Source: Halothiobacillaceae bacterium (GTDB lineage: Bacteria; Pseudomonadota; Gammaproteobacteria; Halothiobacillales; Halothiobacillaceae). Taken from it: a stretch of DNA of 37,342 nucleotides. Numbering within the stretch: position 1 is the stretch's first letter; each line of letters starts with the position of its first letter. Below are positions 7,568 through 17,873 of the stretch, in pieces. Where the stretch lies: NCBI GenBank assembly GCA_016938615.1, contig JAFGUH010000109.1, forward strand, positions 1 to 37,342, given 5' to 3'. The notes under the pieces were generated by a model. That model saw nothing but the letters and a program-made list of their open reading frames with translations, was not told the DNA's origin and ran no database searches. The position numbers and the translations under genes were made by a program.

Positions 7568-8116
7568 ATGAGCGACGAGTCACGCATCGCCCCCGAAGAT
7601 CGCGCCCTCTTTCTCGATGCCGTCGGCCCGGTCGACCCGGTCGAGGACGAGCGGGTAGAGCCCGTGCGTCCCCGGCCCAGTGCCCGCCCTCGCCGCGAGC
7701 CTGGCTTCGACCAACTGGTGGACGAGGTCGCCTTCAGCGACCTGGCCGAGGCCCCGGAACAGGGGGAGCAGGTTCAGTACCTCCGCCCAGGCGTGCAGAA
7801 AACGATCCTGCGGAAGCTCAAACGCGGCGGCTATAGCGTCTCGGCCTCACTCGACCTTCACGGCCTGACCGTCGATCAAACCCGCCACGAGGTAGGCGCT
7901 TTCCTACGCAGCGAACGCGGCGAGCTGCGCCGTTGCGTGCGTATCGTCCACGGCAAGGGCTATCGGTCGACGGACGCCCAGCCGGTGTTGAAATCCCTGC
8001 TCAACCGCTGGTTGCCTCAGCGCGACGACGTGGTCGCCTTCTGTTCGGCGCCACCGCACGACGGAGGCACCGGTGCACTCTACGTCCTTCTACGCCGACT
8101 GAAGCCGGGTGACTGA
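7568..8116 (+). CDS. smrA: Smr-domain protein (SmrA/YdaL-like)
   Basis: 182-residue protein with a charged, proline-containing N-terminus and a C-terminal Smr domain (about residues 90-180). The two Smr signatures are present: SLDLHGLTVDQTR and IVHGKGYRS. The end (VVAFCSAPPHDGGTGALYVLLRR) resembles E. coli SmrA more than the ribosome-rescue nuclease SmrB. Smr domains are generally endonucleases or nicking enzymes; the exact substrate is uncertain. The ATG at 7568 gives the expected length. It is convergent with the next gene with only 8 bp between the stop codons. Confidence 0.85.
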   Translation: MSDESRIAPEDRALFLDAVGPVDPVEDERVEPVRPRPSARPRREPGFDQLVDEVAFSDLAEAPEQGEQVQYLRPGVQKTILRKLKRGGYSVSASLDLHGLTVDQTRHEVGAFLRSERGELRRCVRIVHGKGYRSTDAQPVLKSLLNRWLPQRDDVVAFCSAPPHDGGTGALYVLLRRLKPGD

Positions 8117-8124
8117 CGCCCCGT

Positions 8125-8625
8125 TCAACCGCCTGGGGAACGCGAGCGGTCCAGCGCGAACGGCAATCGAACCAGGTACGCCCCCTGGGTGGAATGAATA
8201 CTCAGATTCGCCATCCAGTCGGTCCGGTCCGAGGTGCAGCCCGGCAGGATTATGTCGGCGCGGTACGTCCCGTCCGCCAGCCGTTCGAGCCGGTAGGCAT
8301 TGTTGCCCATGTCCATGCCCACCATCTCGAAATCCACCCGAACTGCGCCGACCGACTCACCCGCCTTGCCTTGCGGCACGACGACGAGCCGGGTTTTCTC
8401 GAGCGGAACGACCGGATCGGGCAGGGTGACACGAAAATCGCCCAGCCCGTTGATCGCGACCGTGCAGCCCTCGCCCTTCAAATGACAATCCGCCGGAGCC
8501 TCGACCTGGGTCAACGCCCCGGTCATCGGCACATCGGTGGACAGCTTGCCTGGCGCCCGTCCCCACAGGTAGGTCAACGCGCCCAGGATCAGCATCGTCG
8601 CGACCAGCCATTTCGCCTGTTTCAT
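8125..8625 (-). CDS. Small membrane-anchored or exported protein of unknown function
   Basis: About 166 residues. An N-terminal hydrophobic segment (LVATMLILGALTYLWG) should anchor it in the membrane or direct export. The rest looks like a single beta-rich periplasmic domain, with a CHLKGEGC motif and a second region VGMDMGNNAYRLERLADGTYRADI. That region recalls FixH/YtkA-like or copper-handling periplasmic domains, but I cannot assign a family. An ATG at 8631 is also in frame; 8625 has the better spacing from AGAAGG. It is the last gene of the secA-side cluster, about 25 bp after the MutT-ThiE gene. Confidence 0.7.
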   Translation of the reverse strand: MKQAKWLVATMLILGALTYLWGRAPGKLSTDVPMTGALTQVEAPADCHLKGEGCTVAINGLGDFRVTLPDPVVPLEKTRLVVVPQGKAGESVGAVRVDFEMVGMDMGNNAYRLERLADGTYRADIILPGCTSDRTDWMANLSIHSTQGAYLVRLPFALDRSRSPGG

Positions 8626-8650
8626 GCTCATTCGCCTTCTCCCCTCAGAG

Positions 8651-9631
8651 TCACCAGAACGCCGAGATCCCGGCTACGCCGAACCCACCGCGGCGCCAGA
8701 TACGTGGCAGGTCAGCCCGGCTCACGCCGCCCAGCGCGTAGACTGGCATCGAGGCCGACTCGGCCAGGTCGGCGAAGGCCGCCCAGCCGATGCCCGGCAC
8801 GTCCGGATGCGTCGCGGTCGCTCGCAGCGGCGAAACGGTGACAAGATCGGCACCCAGTTCATTCGCCCGGTCGAGTGTCGCCCGGTCATGTACGGCCGCG
8901 GTCACCAGGTGGCCGCACAGCTGGGCGCCGCGCACCTTCTGGGCGGAAATCGACATCAGCCGGGCATGATTGAGGTGCAGCCCGACGCGCGGGTCGAGCC
9001 CCTCGGGCCAGGGCCGTTCTCCGGGCGGATTGACCACCGGCCAATGACCGGCCGCCTGCGCCACCCGGGCCAATCTCGGCCAGGACACCTCGCCTGCCTC
9101 GAGCGCCGGACCGGGACGTAAATTGACCAGCATCGGCGCGGGCAAGGCGTTCAGCCGCGATTCCACCTCCACCTGCCAGGCACCCGTTCCGGCGACGCCA
9201 ATGGGCGGCGTGATCGCTAGGCAGCGGGGCAGCAGCAGGGCATTGACCATGCCTCGATTGGCCGGCGGCATTGCTGCCAGCCAATCACCGCGCGTGGCGC
9301 GGTCGAGCGGCTCCGCCACGAGCGTCTGCCCCTCGACCGGGTGAGGATGCCCCTCCCAGTCGGTCACCTCGAAACCGATCAACCGCAGGTGCCGATCCGG
9401 ATAATCCCAGTCAAGGGTAATCAGCCGACGCGCCCGACGCACGCGGATGCCGGTCTCCTCGGCCAGTTCCCGCTCCAGCGCGACGCGCAGGGTCTCCCCC
9501 GACCGGCGCTTACCACCGGGAAACGCGCGGGTACCGGCCAGGTGCTTCCCCTCGGGGCGGACTTCGGTCCAGACGCGGCCGTCGAACTCGCGCAGCAGGC
9601 CGAGGACGATGTCGGTCCGTGGCCGGCTCAT
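8651..9631 (-). CDS. mutT: Nudix hydrolase (MutT) fused to a ThiE-like domain
   Basis: 326-residue fusion. Residues 1 to about 130 are a Nudix hydrolase with a complete box (G40, E46, R54-E55, E58-E59, G61), the type that cleans 8-oxo-dGTP from the nucleotide pool. From about residue 135 the protein resembles thiamine-phosphate synthase (VNLRPGP..., GADLVTVSPLRATATHPDVPGIGW, PVYALGGV). Several residues expected in active ThiE are changed, so this half may not make thiamine phosphate. The fusion is common in gammaproteobacteria. It starts 5 bp after argJ, in one operon. Confidence 0.88.
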   Translation of the reverse strand: MSRPRTDIVLGLLREFDGRVWTEVRPEGKHLAGTRAFPGGKRRSGETLRVALERELAEETGIRVRRARRLITLDWDYPDRHLRLIGFEVTDWEGHPHPVEGQTLVAEPLDRATRGDWLAAMPPANRGMVNALLLPRCLAITPPIGVAGTGAWQVEVESRLNALPAPMLVNLRPGPALEAGEVSWPRLARVAQAAGHWPVVNPPGERPWPEGLDPRVGLHLNHARLMSISAQKVRGAQLCGHLVTAAVHDRATLDRANELGADLVTVSPLRATATHPDVPGIGWAAFADLAESASMPVYALGGVSRADLPRIWRRGGFGVAGISAFW

Positions 9632-9636
9632 AACGA

Positions 9637-10860
9637 TCAGGAACGGTACTCGGCGTTGATCTTGACGTAGTCGTAGGAGAAATCGCAGGTCCAGACCTGG
9701 TCCACCGCCGTGCCGCGACCGAGATCGATACGCATGGTGATCTCGGGTTCGGCCATCACGGCAGCCGCCTCAGCCTCGACGTACTCGGGGTCACGCCCGC
9801 CGTCGACCACCACGCGCACGTCGCCCAACCAGAGACTGACGTTGCCGACGTCCAGGTCGTCAATGCCGGCATAACCGACCGCGGCGAGGATGCGCCCGAG
9901 GTTGGGGTCGGAGGCGAACAGCGCGGTCTTGACCAGCGGGCTGTGCGCGACCGCCTTGCCCACCAGCCGGCACTCGGCCCGGTCGCGCCCGCCGCTGACC
10001 TCGATGGTGACGAACTTGGTCGCCCCTTCGCCGTCACGCGCCAGGGCCTGGGCGAGGAACACGGCCACCTCGGCGGCCGCGTCCCGCAGCGGTGCGTAGT
10101 TCGGGTCGTCGATACCGGTGACCTCGAGGCTGCCCTCCCGACCATTGGCGATCAGCATGAAGGCATCGTTGGTCGAGGTGTCGCCGTCGACGGTCACCCG
10201 ATTGAAGCTCTCCTCGGTCACCTCGTCGAGGATCGACTGCAGCACCGCCTTCGGCACCCGGGCATCAATCCCCATGTAGCCGAGCATGGTGGCCATGTTC
10301 GGGTGAATCATCCCCGAGCCCTTGGCGATACCGGTGATCGTCACGGACGCCCCACCGATCACGCGGGTCAGCGAACGCCCCTTCGGGATGGTGTCGGTGG
10401 TCATGATCGCCGAGGCGGCGCGCAGCCAGTTGTCCTCGGCCGCCTCGGCCACCGCCTGGGGCAGCGCGTCGATGATCTTCTCGGAGGGCAGCGTCTCCAT
10501 GATCACGCCAGTGGAGAACGGCCAGACGGCCCGATCGTCGCAGCCCAGGCGTCCGGCCAGCGCGTGACAGACGGACTCGGCACGCGCCATGCCGTCGGCG
10601 CCCGTACCGGCGTTGGCATTGCCGGTGTTGATCACCAGCGCCCTCGGGGCGACGTCACTCTCTCGCCGCTCGCGGCACATGATGACCGGCGCGGCGCAAT
10701 AGCGGTTCTGGGTGAACACGCCCGCCATGGTCGCCCCCTCGGGCAGCAGCATCACCGCGAGATCGTCGCGATTGGCCTTTCGCACGCTGGCCTGGGCTAT
10801 ACCGATGCGGATGCCCGGAATGGGGTGCAGTGAGTCGGGGGCGGTCAAACCGACGCTCAT
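9637..10860 (-). CDS. argJ: Bifunctional glutamate N-acetyltransferase/ornithine acetyltransferase
   Basis: 407-residue ArgJ. It transfers the acetyl group from N-acetylornithine to glutamate in the cyclic arginine pathway, and may also use acetyl-CoA. The self-cleavage motif HPNMATMLGYM is present, with the nucleophile at Thr191, so the precursor should split into alpha and beta chains. Other conserved segments include VINTGNANAGTG and KGSGMIHP. It lies 13 bp after the DUF945 gene and 5 bp before mutT. Confidence 0.95.
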   Translation of the reverse strand: MSVGLTAPDSLHPIPGIRIGIAQASVRKANRDDLAVMLLPEGATMAGVFTQNRYCAAPVIMCRERRESDVAPRALVINTGNANAGTGADGMARAESVCHALAGRLGCDDRAVWPFSTGVIMETLPSEKIIDALPQAVAEAAEDNWLRAASAIMTTDTIPKGRSLTRVIGGASVTITGIAKGSGMIHPNMATMLGYMGIDARVPKAVLQSILDEVTEESFNRVTVDGDTSTNDAFMLIANGREGSLEVTGIDDPNYAPLRDAAAEVAVFLAQALARDGEGATKFVTIEVSGGRDRAECRLVGKAVAHSPLVKTALFASDPNLGRILAAVGYAGIDDLDVGNVSLWLGDVRVVVDGGRDPEYVEAEAAAVMAEPEITMRIDLGRGTAVDQVWTCDFSYDYVKINAEYRS

Positions 10861-10873
10861 GCCAGTCCCTCTC

Positions 10874-12229
10874 CTATTGTCCAGTGGTGGCGCCGAGCGC
10901 CATGTTCAATAACTGGTTGGCGGGAGTGCCGTTCAGTTCGAGGTTGCCCTGGCGGAAGTCGAGGGTGGTCTTGACCACGCCGTCTTCCACCGTGACCCAG
11001 CCCTGTTCGACCAGAGGCGCAAGCTGCGCCTTGATGTCGCCGGCGCGACCGGGGTCGCCTTGGGCCGCAACCTGCTTTTCCAGCAAGGCGAGCGGCATCG
11101 TCAGCCTTCCCTCCACCGCCATGGCACTGACCAGGGCCATCCACATCATCGGATTGGGTTCGCCCTTGATGACATCGGCCGGCAGCTCGACCGACACGGC
11201 CATTTCGGCATCACCCTCGGGGGTGGTGGCCTTGAGCGGATCGATCGAAATCCGCGGCCCCCGACTCAGCAACGCCGGCAAGGCCTCTTGCATCACCCGG
11301 CCGACCGCCCCTTCGATGTCGGCCCTCTGGGCTGCCCGGGATGTCTGGGGTGCATGTTCCCGAATTTCCTCGAGACGCTGGATAACGGTGCGAACGGCCT
11401 CGGCGTCGAGACGCTCGATGGCCACCCGCAGGCGCGCGTCGGTCAGGGATTCGTCATCGACAGTGGCCGCGCCGGCCTGGTAATCGACGGCAAAGCGAAA
11501 CAGGTCGCCCTCGCGAGCGGACTCGAAGGCCAGGCTCAGATCCTCGGCCGAGCTGCGACGATCGGCCTCTACGACCTGCAAGCGGTCGAGCGACAGCCGC
11601 CCCTGGCCATCCCAGACGAACCCGTCATCGGCAACCTGGCCGGATGCCGCCAGTCGCAGTCCTTGAGTGGTCAGGCGGGTACCGGGATCGACCCCGACCG
11701 CCTGATCGTCCAGCGCGAAGCGGTCGGTCTCGAAGCGGTAGTCGAACCCGCCGTCCGTGGATGTCTCCAGCACCAGGTCCGCGCCGGTGAACTCCATTCC
11801 CTCCCGCTCGATGGCGGGCACGCGCCCGGTCGTGCGAGAGCCGCCGGTCGGGTAGAGCGCGGTGCTCAGTGTGAGGTCGGCCCCGTCGCCGAACAGTTCG
11901 GCCAGTGTCGCTCTGGACGCCGAGTCCGCCGGCTCCCAGCGCGTGTGTACTGTCGCATAGCGTCCATCGAGACCCGGCCAGTGGTCGATGCGATGGGTGA
12001 GCGTCAGGCGCAGCGGTTCACGCTCGGGCAACCGCAGTAGCAGGGCGGATTCAGCATGGGATTCGAGGTAGCCACGCTGGTAGTCCGTGACCTCCAGGCT
12101 CAGGGTCCCTCGTGTACCGGGGAACGGCCCGACCTGCGAGAGCGTACGTTCCATGACCAGCCCGGTGACTAGCGGTGCGGCGGCGATGGCGACCAGGACG
12201 ACCGCCACGGCAAAAATCAGACGTTTCAT
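10874..12229 (-). CDS. YdgA-family DUF945 protein
   Basis: 451-residue protein with an N-terminal signal/anchor segment (LIFAVAVVLVAIAAAPLVTG) and a long, repetitive beta-rich region typical of DUF945 (E. coli YdgA). The early motif TDYQRGYLESHAES matches the family hallmark. The family is envelope-located and of unclear function. It sits 45 bp after secA and 13 bp before argJ, so co-transcription is likely. No truncation is visible. Confidence 0.82.
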   Translation of the reverse strand: MKRLIFAVAVVLVAIAAAPLVTGLVMERTLSQVGPFPGTRGTLSLEVTDYQRGYLESHAESALLLRLPEREPLRLTLTHRIDHWPGLDGRYATVHTRWEPADSASRATLAELFGDGADLTLSTALYPTGGSRTTGRVPAIEREGMEFTGADLVLETSTDGGFDYRFETDRFALDDQAVGVDPGTRLTTQGLRLAASGQVADDGFVWDGQGRLSLDRLQVVEADRRSSAEDLSLAFESAREGDLFRFAVDYQAGAATVDDESLTDARLRVAIERLDAEAVRTVIQRLEEIREHAPQTSRAAQRADIEGAVGRVMQEALPALLSRGPRISIDPLKATTPEGDAEMAVSVELPADVIKGEPNPMMWMALVSAMAVEGRLTMPLALLEKQVAAQGDPGRAGDIKAQLAPLVEQGWVTVEDGVVKTTLDFRQGNLELNGTPANQLLNMALGATTGQ

Positions 12230-12274
12230 TCCCTGTCTCCCAGGACGGACGCGGTGGCTACGGGAAAAGCCCGG

Positions 12275-15076
<2,802 letters not shown>

Positions 15077-15220
15077 GACATTCCCGTGAAAGCGAGACCC
15101 GCGCGCAGGCGGCGCGGCAATGGAAGTAAATGCGCTGAATCTTACGGCAGATGCATGGATAATGATAGGCACCGCACCGGGTGGCAAAACCCGGCACGCA
15201 CGCCGTACGAGGGCCGCGCC
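15077..15220. promoter_or_regulatory. Divergent secA/dciA control region
   Basis: 144 bp between divergent start codons. On the plus strand GATAAT (15158-15163) is a possible -10 for dciA, with no clear -35. A hairpin CCGGGT / ACCCGG with a 6-base loop (15177-15194) lies in the presumed dciA leader. No SecM-like arrest peptide is encoded in front of secA. Confidence 0.35.
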
Positions 15221-15682
15221 ATGAAGCTGGAACACTACCGCCGAAACCCCGTTCTGGCAGGGATTCTCGATCGAGTCGCCTTGATCCGGGCCTACCAGTC
15301 GATCGTCGATGGGCTGGTCCCGGGGCGCAGCGGGCAATCTGTCCAGGTGCTCAACGTCGACGACCGGGTACTCACGCTCGGTGTCGGCAGCGCCGCGATG
15401 GCCAGCCGCCTTCGGTTCGAGGCGAACGACCTGCTAGCTCGGCTGCACCGGGCGCTGGACGATCACCCGAACGCCCCCCGGCCAGCCGCCGTGCGCGTAC
15501 GCGTGGTCACCGAACGTCCCAAAAGAGGCCATTCGTCGCCCACTCGGGAGCGGCCTCGGTCATCCACAGGCAGTCGAGCCCTCGGCTGTCTGGCGGCGAC
15601 TCACGCCGACCCAGCGCTGGCCCGATCGCTCGACCGGCTCGCCCGACTGCTCGACCCAGACACCCGAACCGACACCGACTGA
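15221..15682 (+). CDS. dciA: DciA-like replicative helicase loader (DUF721)
   Basis: 153-residue protein with the DUF721 core in its first two thirds ([20 protein letters not shown], then [26 protein letters not shown]) and a low-complexity, charged C-terminus. DciA is the ancestral bacterial loader that brings DnaB helicase to DNA in species lacking DnaC. Location next to secA and lpxC is its usual gammaproteobacterial context. The ATG at 15221 follows GAGGG with good spacing. Downstream is a GC hairpin and then repeat copy D. Confidence 0.82.
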   Translation: MKLEHYRRNPVLAGILDRVALIRAYQSIVDGLVPGRSGQSVQVLNVDDRVLTLGVGSAAMASRLRFEANDLLARLHRALDDHPNAPRPAAVRVRVVTERPKRGHSSPTRERPRSSTGSRALGCLAATHADPALARSLDRLARLLDPDTRTDTD

Positions 15683-15698
15683 AACCGCTCGCCGCGCC

Positions 15699-15719
15699 GG
15701 GGCAGACCCGGCCTGCCCC
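15699..15719 (+). terminator. Hairpin downstream of dciA
   Basis: Perfect 7-bp stem GGGGCAG / CTGCCCC (15699-15705 with 15713-15719) and a 7-base loop, 17 bp after the dciA stop. No T run follows, so intrinsic termination is only plausible. Confidence 0.4.
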
Positions 15720-15915
15720 CCTCTGCCACCGCGGCCTGACGAGCCGCTAGTGATCAAGGGGCGTCGTTGCCAGCAAGCCGTCAGGCGGGTCTTGATGGCA
15801 ACACCCCAGGGACACGGGCGGGTCGCCAGCCCCGCGGGCCTGCCCGTCCGCGCCCGTTTGGATGGCGTCCAGGTGACCTGGTGTCCGTGGCACTCCAACG
15901 CCGGTACGGAGGGTC
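15720..15915 (+). mobile_element. Palindromic intergenic element, degenerate copy D
   Basis: Diverged relative of the element at 27839-28106, same orientation. The stretch GACGAGCCGCTAGTGATCAAGGGGCGTCGTTGCC (described here by position, 15738-15771) aligns with 27874-27907 of copy C. The segment GGTCGCCAGCCCCGCGGGC (15821-15839) aligns with the far side of hairpin 1. Stems GTTGCCA / TGGCAAC and CCAGGT / ACCTGG (15869-15881) remain. The outer arms are badly eroded and no flanking duplication is visible. It fills the spacer between the convergent dciA and response-regulator genes. Confidence 0.45.
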
Positions 15916-16417
15916 AGACGGCGCGCCAGTCGAAGGGGATCGAATTGCGGCGTTCCGGCAAGCGGCCGTCCTGCACGAGCCGCTCGATCCGCGTGAACAC
16001 CTCGGCGCGCCCGAACGGCTTCTTCATGAAGTCATCCGACCCCAGCCGGTCTAGCACCATCTTCGCCATCGACTTCTCGTCGCCGCTGATCATGATCACC
16101 GGAATATCCGCAGTCACCGGGTGCTGGCGCAAGCGCCGCAAGGCAGCGAAGCCGTTCATGCCCGGCAGGATGATATCGAGAAAGATCAAATCCGGCGGAT
16201 ATTGACGGGCCAGTTGCAGGCCCTCCTCAGCGTCACCGGCGCCGATCGGCTCGAACTCGTTCTGTCCGAGCATGCGGCTCAAGATCTTTACCACGGTGCG
16301 CGAGTCGTCGATGACCAGGACGCGCAGGCCGCGCGAAGCCTCCCAGCGCCGTTCGCGACGACGGTCGACCGTTTTCCGCAGGCCCAGAAGGCCACCGATG
16401 CGGCTGATGTAGCCCAT
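15914..16417 (-). CDS. CheY-like response regulator (PilG/PilH type)
   Basis: 167-residue single-receiver protein. A basic N-terminal leader of about 30 residues (MGYISRIGGLLGLRK...) precedes the receiver domain: the acidic pair in VLVIDDSRTV, the phospho-acceptor Asp in DLIFLDIILPGMNG, the switch Ser in VIMISGDEKS and the conserved Lys in FMKKPFG. There is no output domain, as in twitching-motility PilG/PilH or chemotaxis CheY proteins. The ATG at 16417 follows GGGAG. No kinase or motility gene is nearby, so its partner is unknown. Repeat copies lie on both sides. Confidence 0.82.
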   Translation of the reverse strand: MGYISRIGGLLGLRKTVDRRRERRWEASRGLRVLVIDDSRTVVKILSRMLGQNEFEPIGAGDAEEGLQLARQYPPDLIFLDIILPGMNGFAALRRLRQHPVTADIPVIMISGDEKSMAKMVLDRLGSDDFMKKPFGRAEVFTRIERLVQDGRLPERRNSIPFDWRAV

Positions 16418-16635
16418 GAACACGTCTCCCTGTGTTGTGTTGATCACGCCGGCCTCCATGGCCGGCAACCGACTCGACTCGTGGGCCGAAGGCGCCCGAC
16501 AGTCTTGCCGAAGACAGGCCGGTTGTCCACTCCCTGGATTGACGGTTCGTCCGGCAAGCCGGCGAACGTCGGCTGTCGCCCCGCGCAACGCGAGCGTCGA
16601 TCGATCGGCATTCAGACGGGGGCGGGCAAGCCTAG
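16418..16635. other. Spacer between lpxC and the response regulator
   Basis: The 16418-16728 spacer is partly filled by repeat copy B. The remaining 218 bp hold the presumed promoter and leader of the response regulator. I see no clear promoter boxes, no hairpin of note and no coding evidence in it. Confidence 0.3.
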
Positions 16636-16728
16636 AGAACCTCAGCACGAATGCCAAGCCGCTGGAGCGCGCCTTGATCACGAACGACTCGCTCAGCCCG
16701 AGTGGCAAGGCATTCGTGCTGAGGCTAC
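16636..16728 (-). mobile_element. Palindromic intergenic element, short copy B
   Basis: A 93-bp element. Its ends contain a perfect 16-bp inverted repeat CCTCAGCACGAATGCC / GGCATTCGTGCTGAGG (16640-16655 with 16709-16724). It is flanked on both sides by CTAG (16632-16635 and 16729-16732), consistent with a 4-bp target duplication. Inside it carries GCGAGTCGTTCGTGATCAAG (minus strand), identical to part of copy C. The body matches copy C with its middle missing. The right CTAG contains the TAG stop of lpxC, so the insertion left the protein intact. Confidence 0.7.
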
Positions 16729-17646
16729 CTAGTCGGCGATCTGAGCCGCCGGTCGGGAAAACGACACGGGCGGCGGTTCCTCGTTTTCGAAGGTCACGGT
16801 TTCGTAGGCCGTTTCCTGCGCGAGGAGCGTCCGCAGCAACTGGTTGTTCAGCGCATGACCCGACTTGTGGCCGGTAAAGCTGCCGATCACGCTGCAGCCG
16901 AGCAGGTAAAGGTCGCCGATGGCATCGAGGATCTTGTGCTTGACGAACTCGTCGCCATAGCGCAGCCCGTCCTCGTTGAGGATGTGCTCCTCGCCCACCA
17001 CGATCGCGTTGTCGACCGAGCCGCCCAGCGCCAGGTTACGCGAGCGCATCATCTCCAGATCGCTCATGAAGCCGAAGGTGCGCGCCCGGGCGACTTCCTT
17101 GACGAAGGAGGTCGAGGAGAAGTCGATCTCGGCGAGCCGGGCGGACTTGTCGAGGACGGGATGATTGAAGTCGATCGACATGGCGACGCGGAAGCCCTCG
17201 TGCGGGTCGAAGCGCACCCAGCGGTCACCGTCGACCACCTCGACCGGCTCAAGGATGCGGATGAAGCGCTTGTGAGCGTCCTGTTCCTCGATACCCGCCG
17301 ACTGGATCAGGAAGACGAACGGACTCGCACTTCCGTCCATGATTGGCATTTCCGGGCCGTCGATCTCGACCACGCAGTTGTCGATCCCCAGACCGGCCAG
17401 CGCCGACATCAGGTGTTCGACGGTACTGATCTTGACCCCGTCCTTGACGAGCGTGGTGGACAGCTGGGTCTCCCCCACGTTGAAGGCATGCCCCGGGATG
17501 CTGGCGTCGTTGCCGAGGTCGACGCGGTTGAAGACGATGCCGCTGTCCACGGCAGCCGGTCGCAACGTCAGTCGGACCTGCTCGCCCGTGTGCAGGCCGA
17601 TCCCCGTAGCGCGGATGGTGTTTCGGAGTGTGCGTTGCTGAACCAA
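16729..17646 (-). CDS. lpxC: UDP-3-O-acyl-N-acetylglucosamine deacetylase
   Basis: About 305 residues. Zinc deacetylase of the committed step of lipid A synthesis. The metal and active-site segments are present: [27 protein letters not shown] (zinc His and Asp) and [13 protein letters not shown] (catalytic His). No ATG or GTG start is in frame near the expected N-terminus. TTG at 17646 gives [11 protein letters not shown], which aligns with the family start; TTG at 17659-17661 is the alternative. Neither has a strong ribosome binding site, which suggests weak translation. The stop codon lies in the duplicated target of repeat copy B. Confidence 0.93.
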   Translation of the reverse strand: MVQQRTLRNTIRATGIGLHTGEQVRLTLRPAAVDSGIVFNRVDLGNDASIPGHAFNVGETQLSTTLVKDGVKISTVEHLMSALAGLGIDNCVVEIDGPEMPIMDGSASPFVFLIQSAGIEEQDAHKRFIRILEPVEVVDGDRWVRFDPHEGFRVAMSIDFNHPVLDKSARLAEIDFSSTSFVKEVARARTFGFMSDLEMMRSRNLALGGSVDNAIVVGEEHILNEDGLRYGDEFVKHKILDAIGDLYLLGCSVIGSFTGHKSGHALNNQLLRTLLAQETAYETVTFENEEPPPVSFSRPAAQIAD

Positions 17647-17677
17647 GATCGAAGAACCCAAGCCGGTGAATCTGGGG

Positions 17678-17683
17678 ATTATC
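17678..17683 (-). promoter_or_regulatory. Possible -10 box for lpxC
   Basis: On the minus strand GATAAT lies about 31 bp upstream of the chosen TTG start, in the right place for a short leader. A T-rich stretch is 15-16 bp upstream but does not match a good -35. The rest of the 17684-17873 spacer has one 6-bp hairpin (17719-17724 with 17742-17747) and nothing else recognised. Confidence 0.3.
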
Positions 17684-17873
17684 GCACGCTAACGGATGCA
17701 GAAAAACACGACGTTGGTAGAGGTGCCGCCCGCCTTTACGAACCTCTCCCCGCCTCCCGCAACGCGCGGGTCGACTTGGACCCGGTTCGGTCGACACATC
17801 CCGGCTACCGGAAAAGACCGCCCGGAAGCGCCGGAAGAGTCGGGTGTCCGCACGATCTTGGTCGCGCAGACCG

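Noticed and set aside
16640-16724. Element arm TTGGCATTCGTGC as a sigma54 promoter
   Set aside because: The GG and GC dinucleotides are 7 bases apart instead of the required 10.
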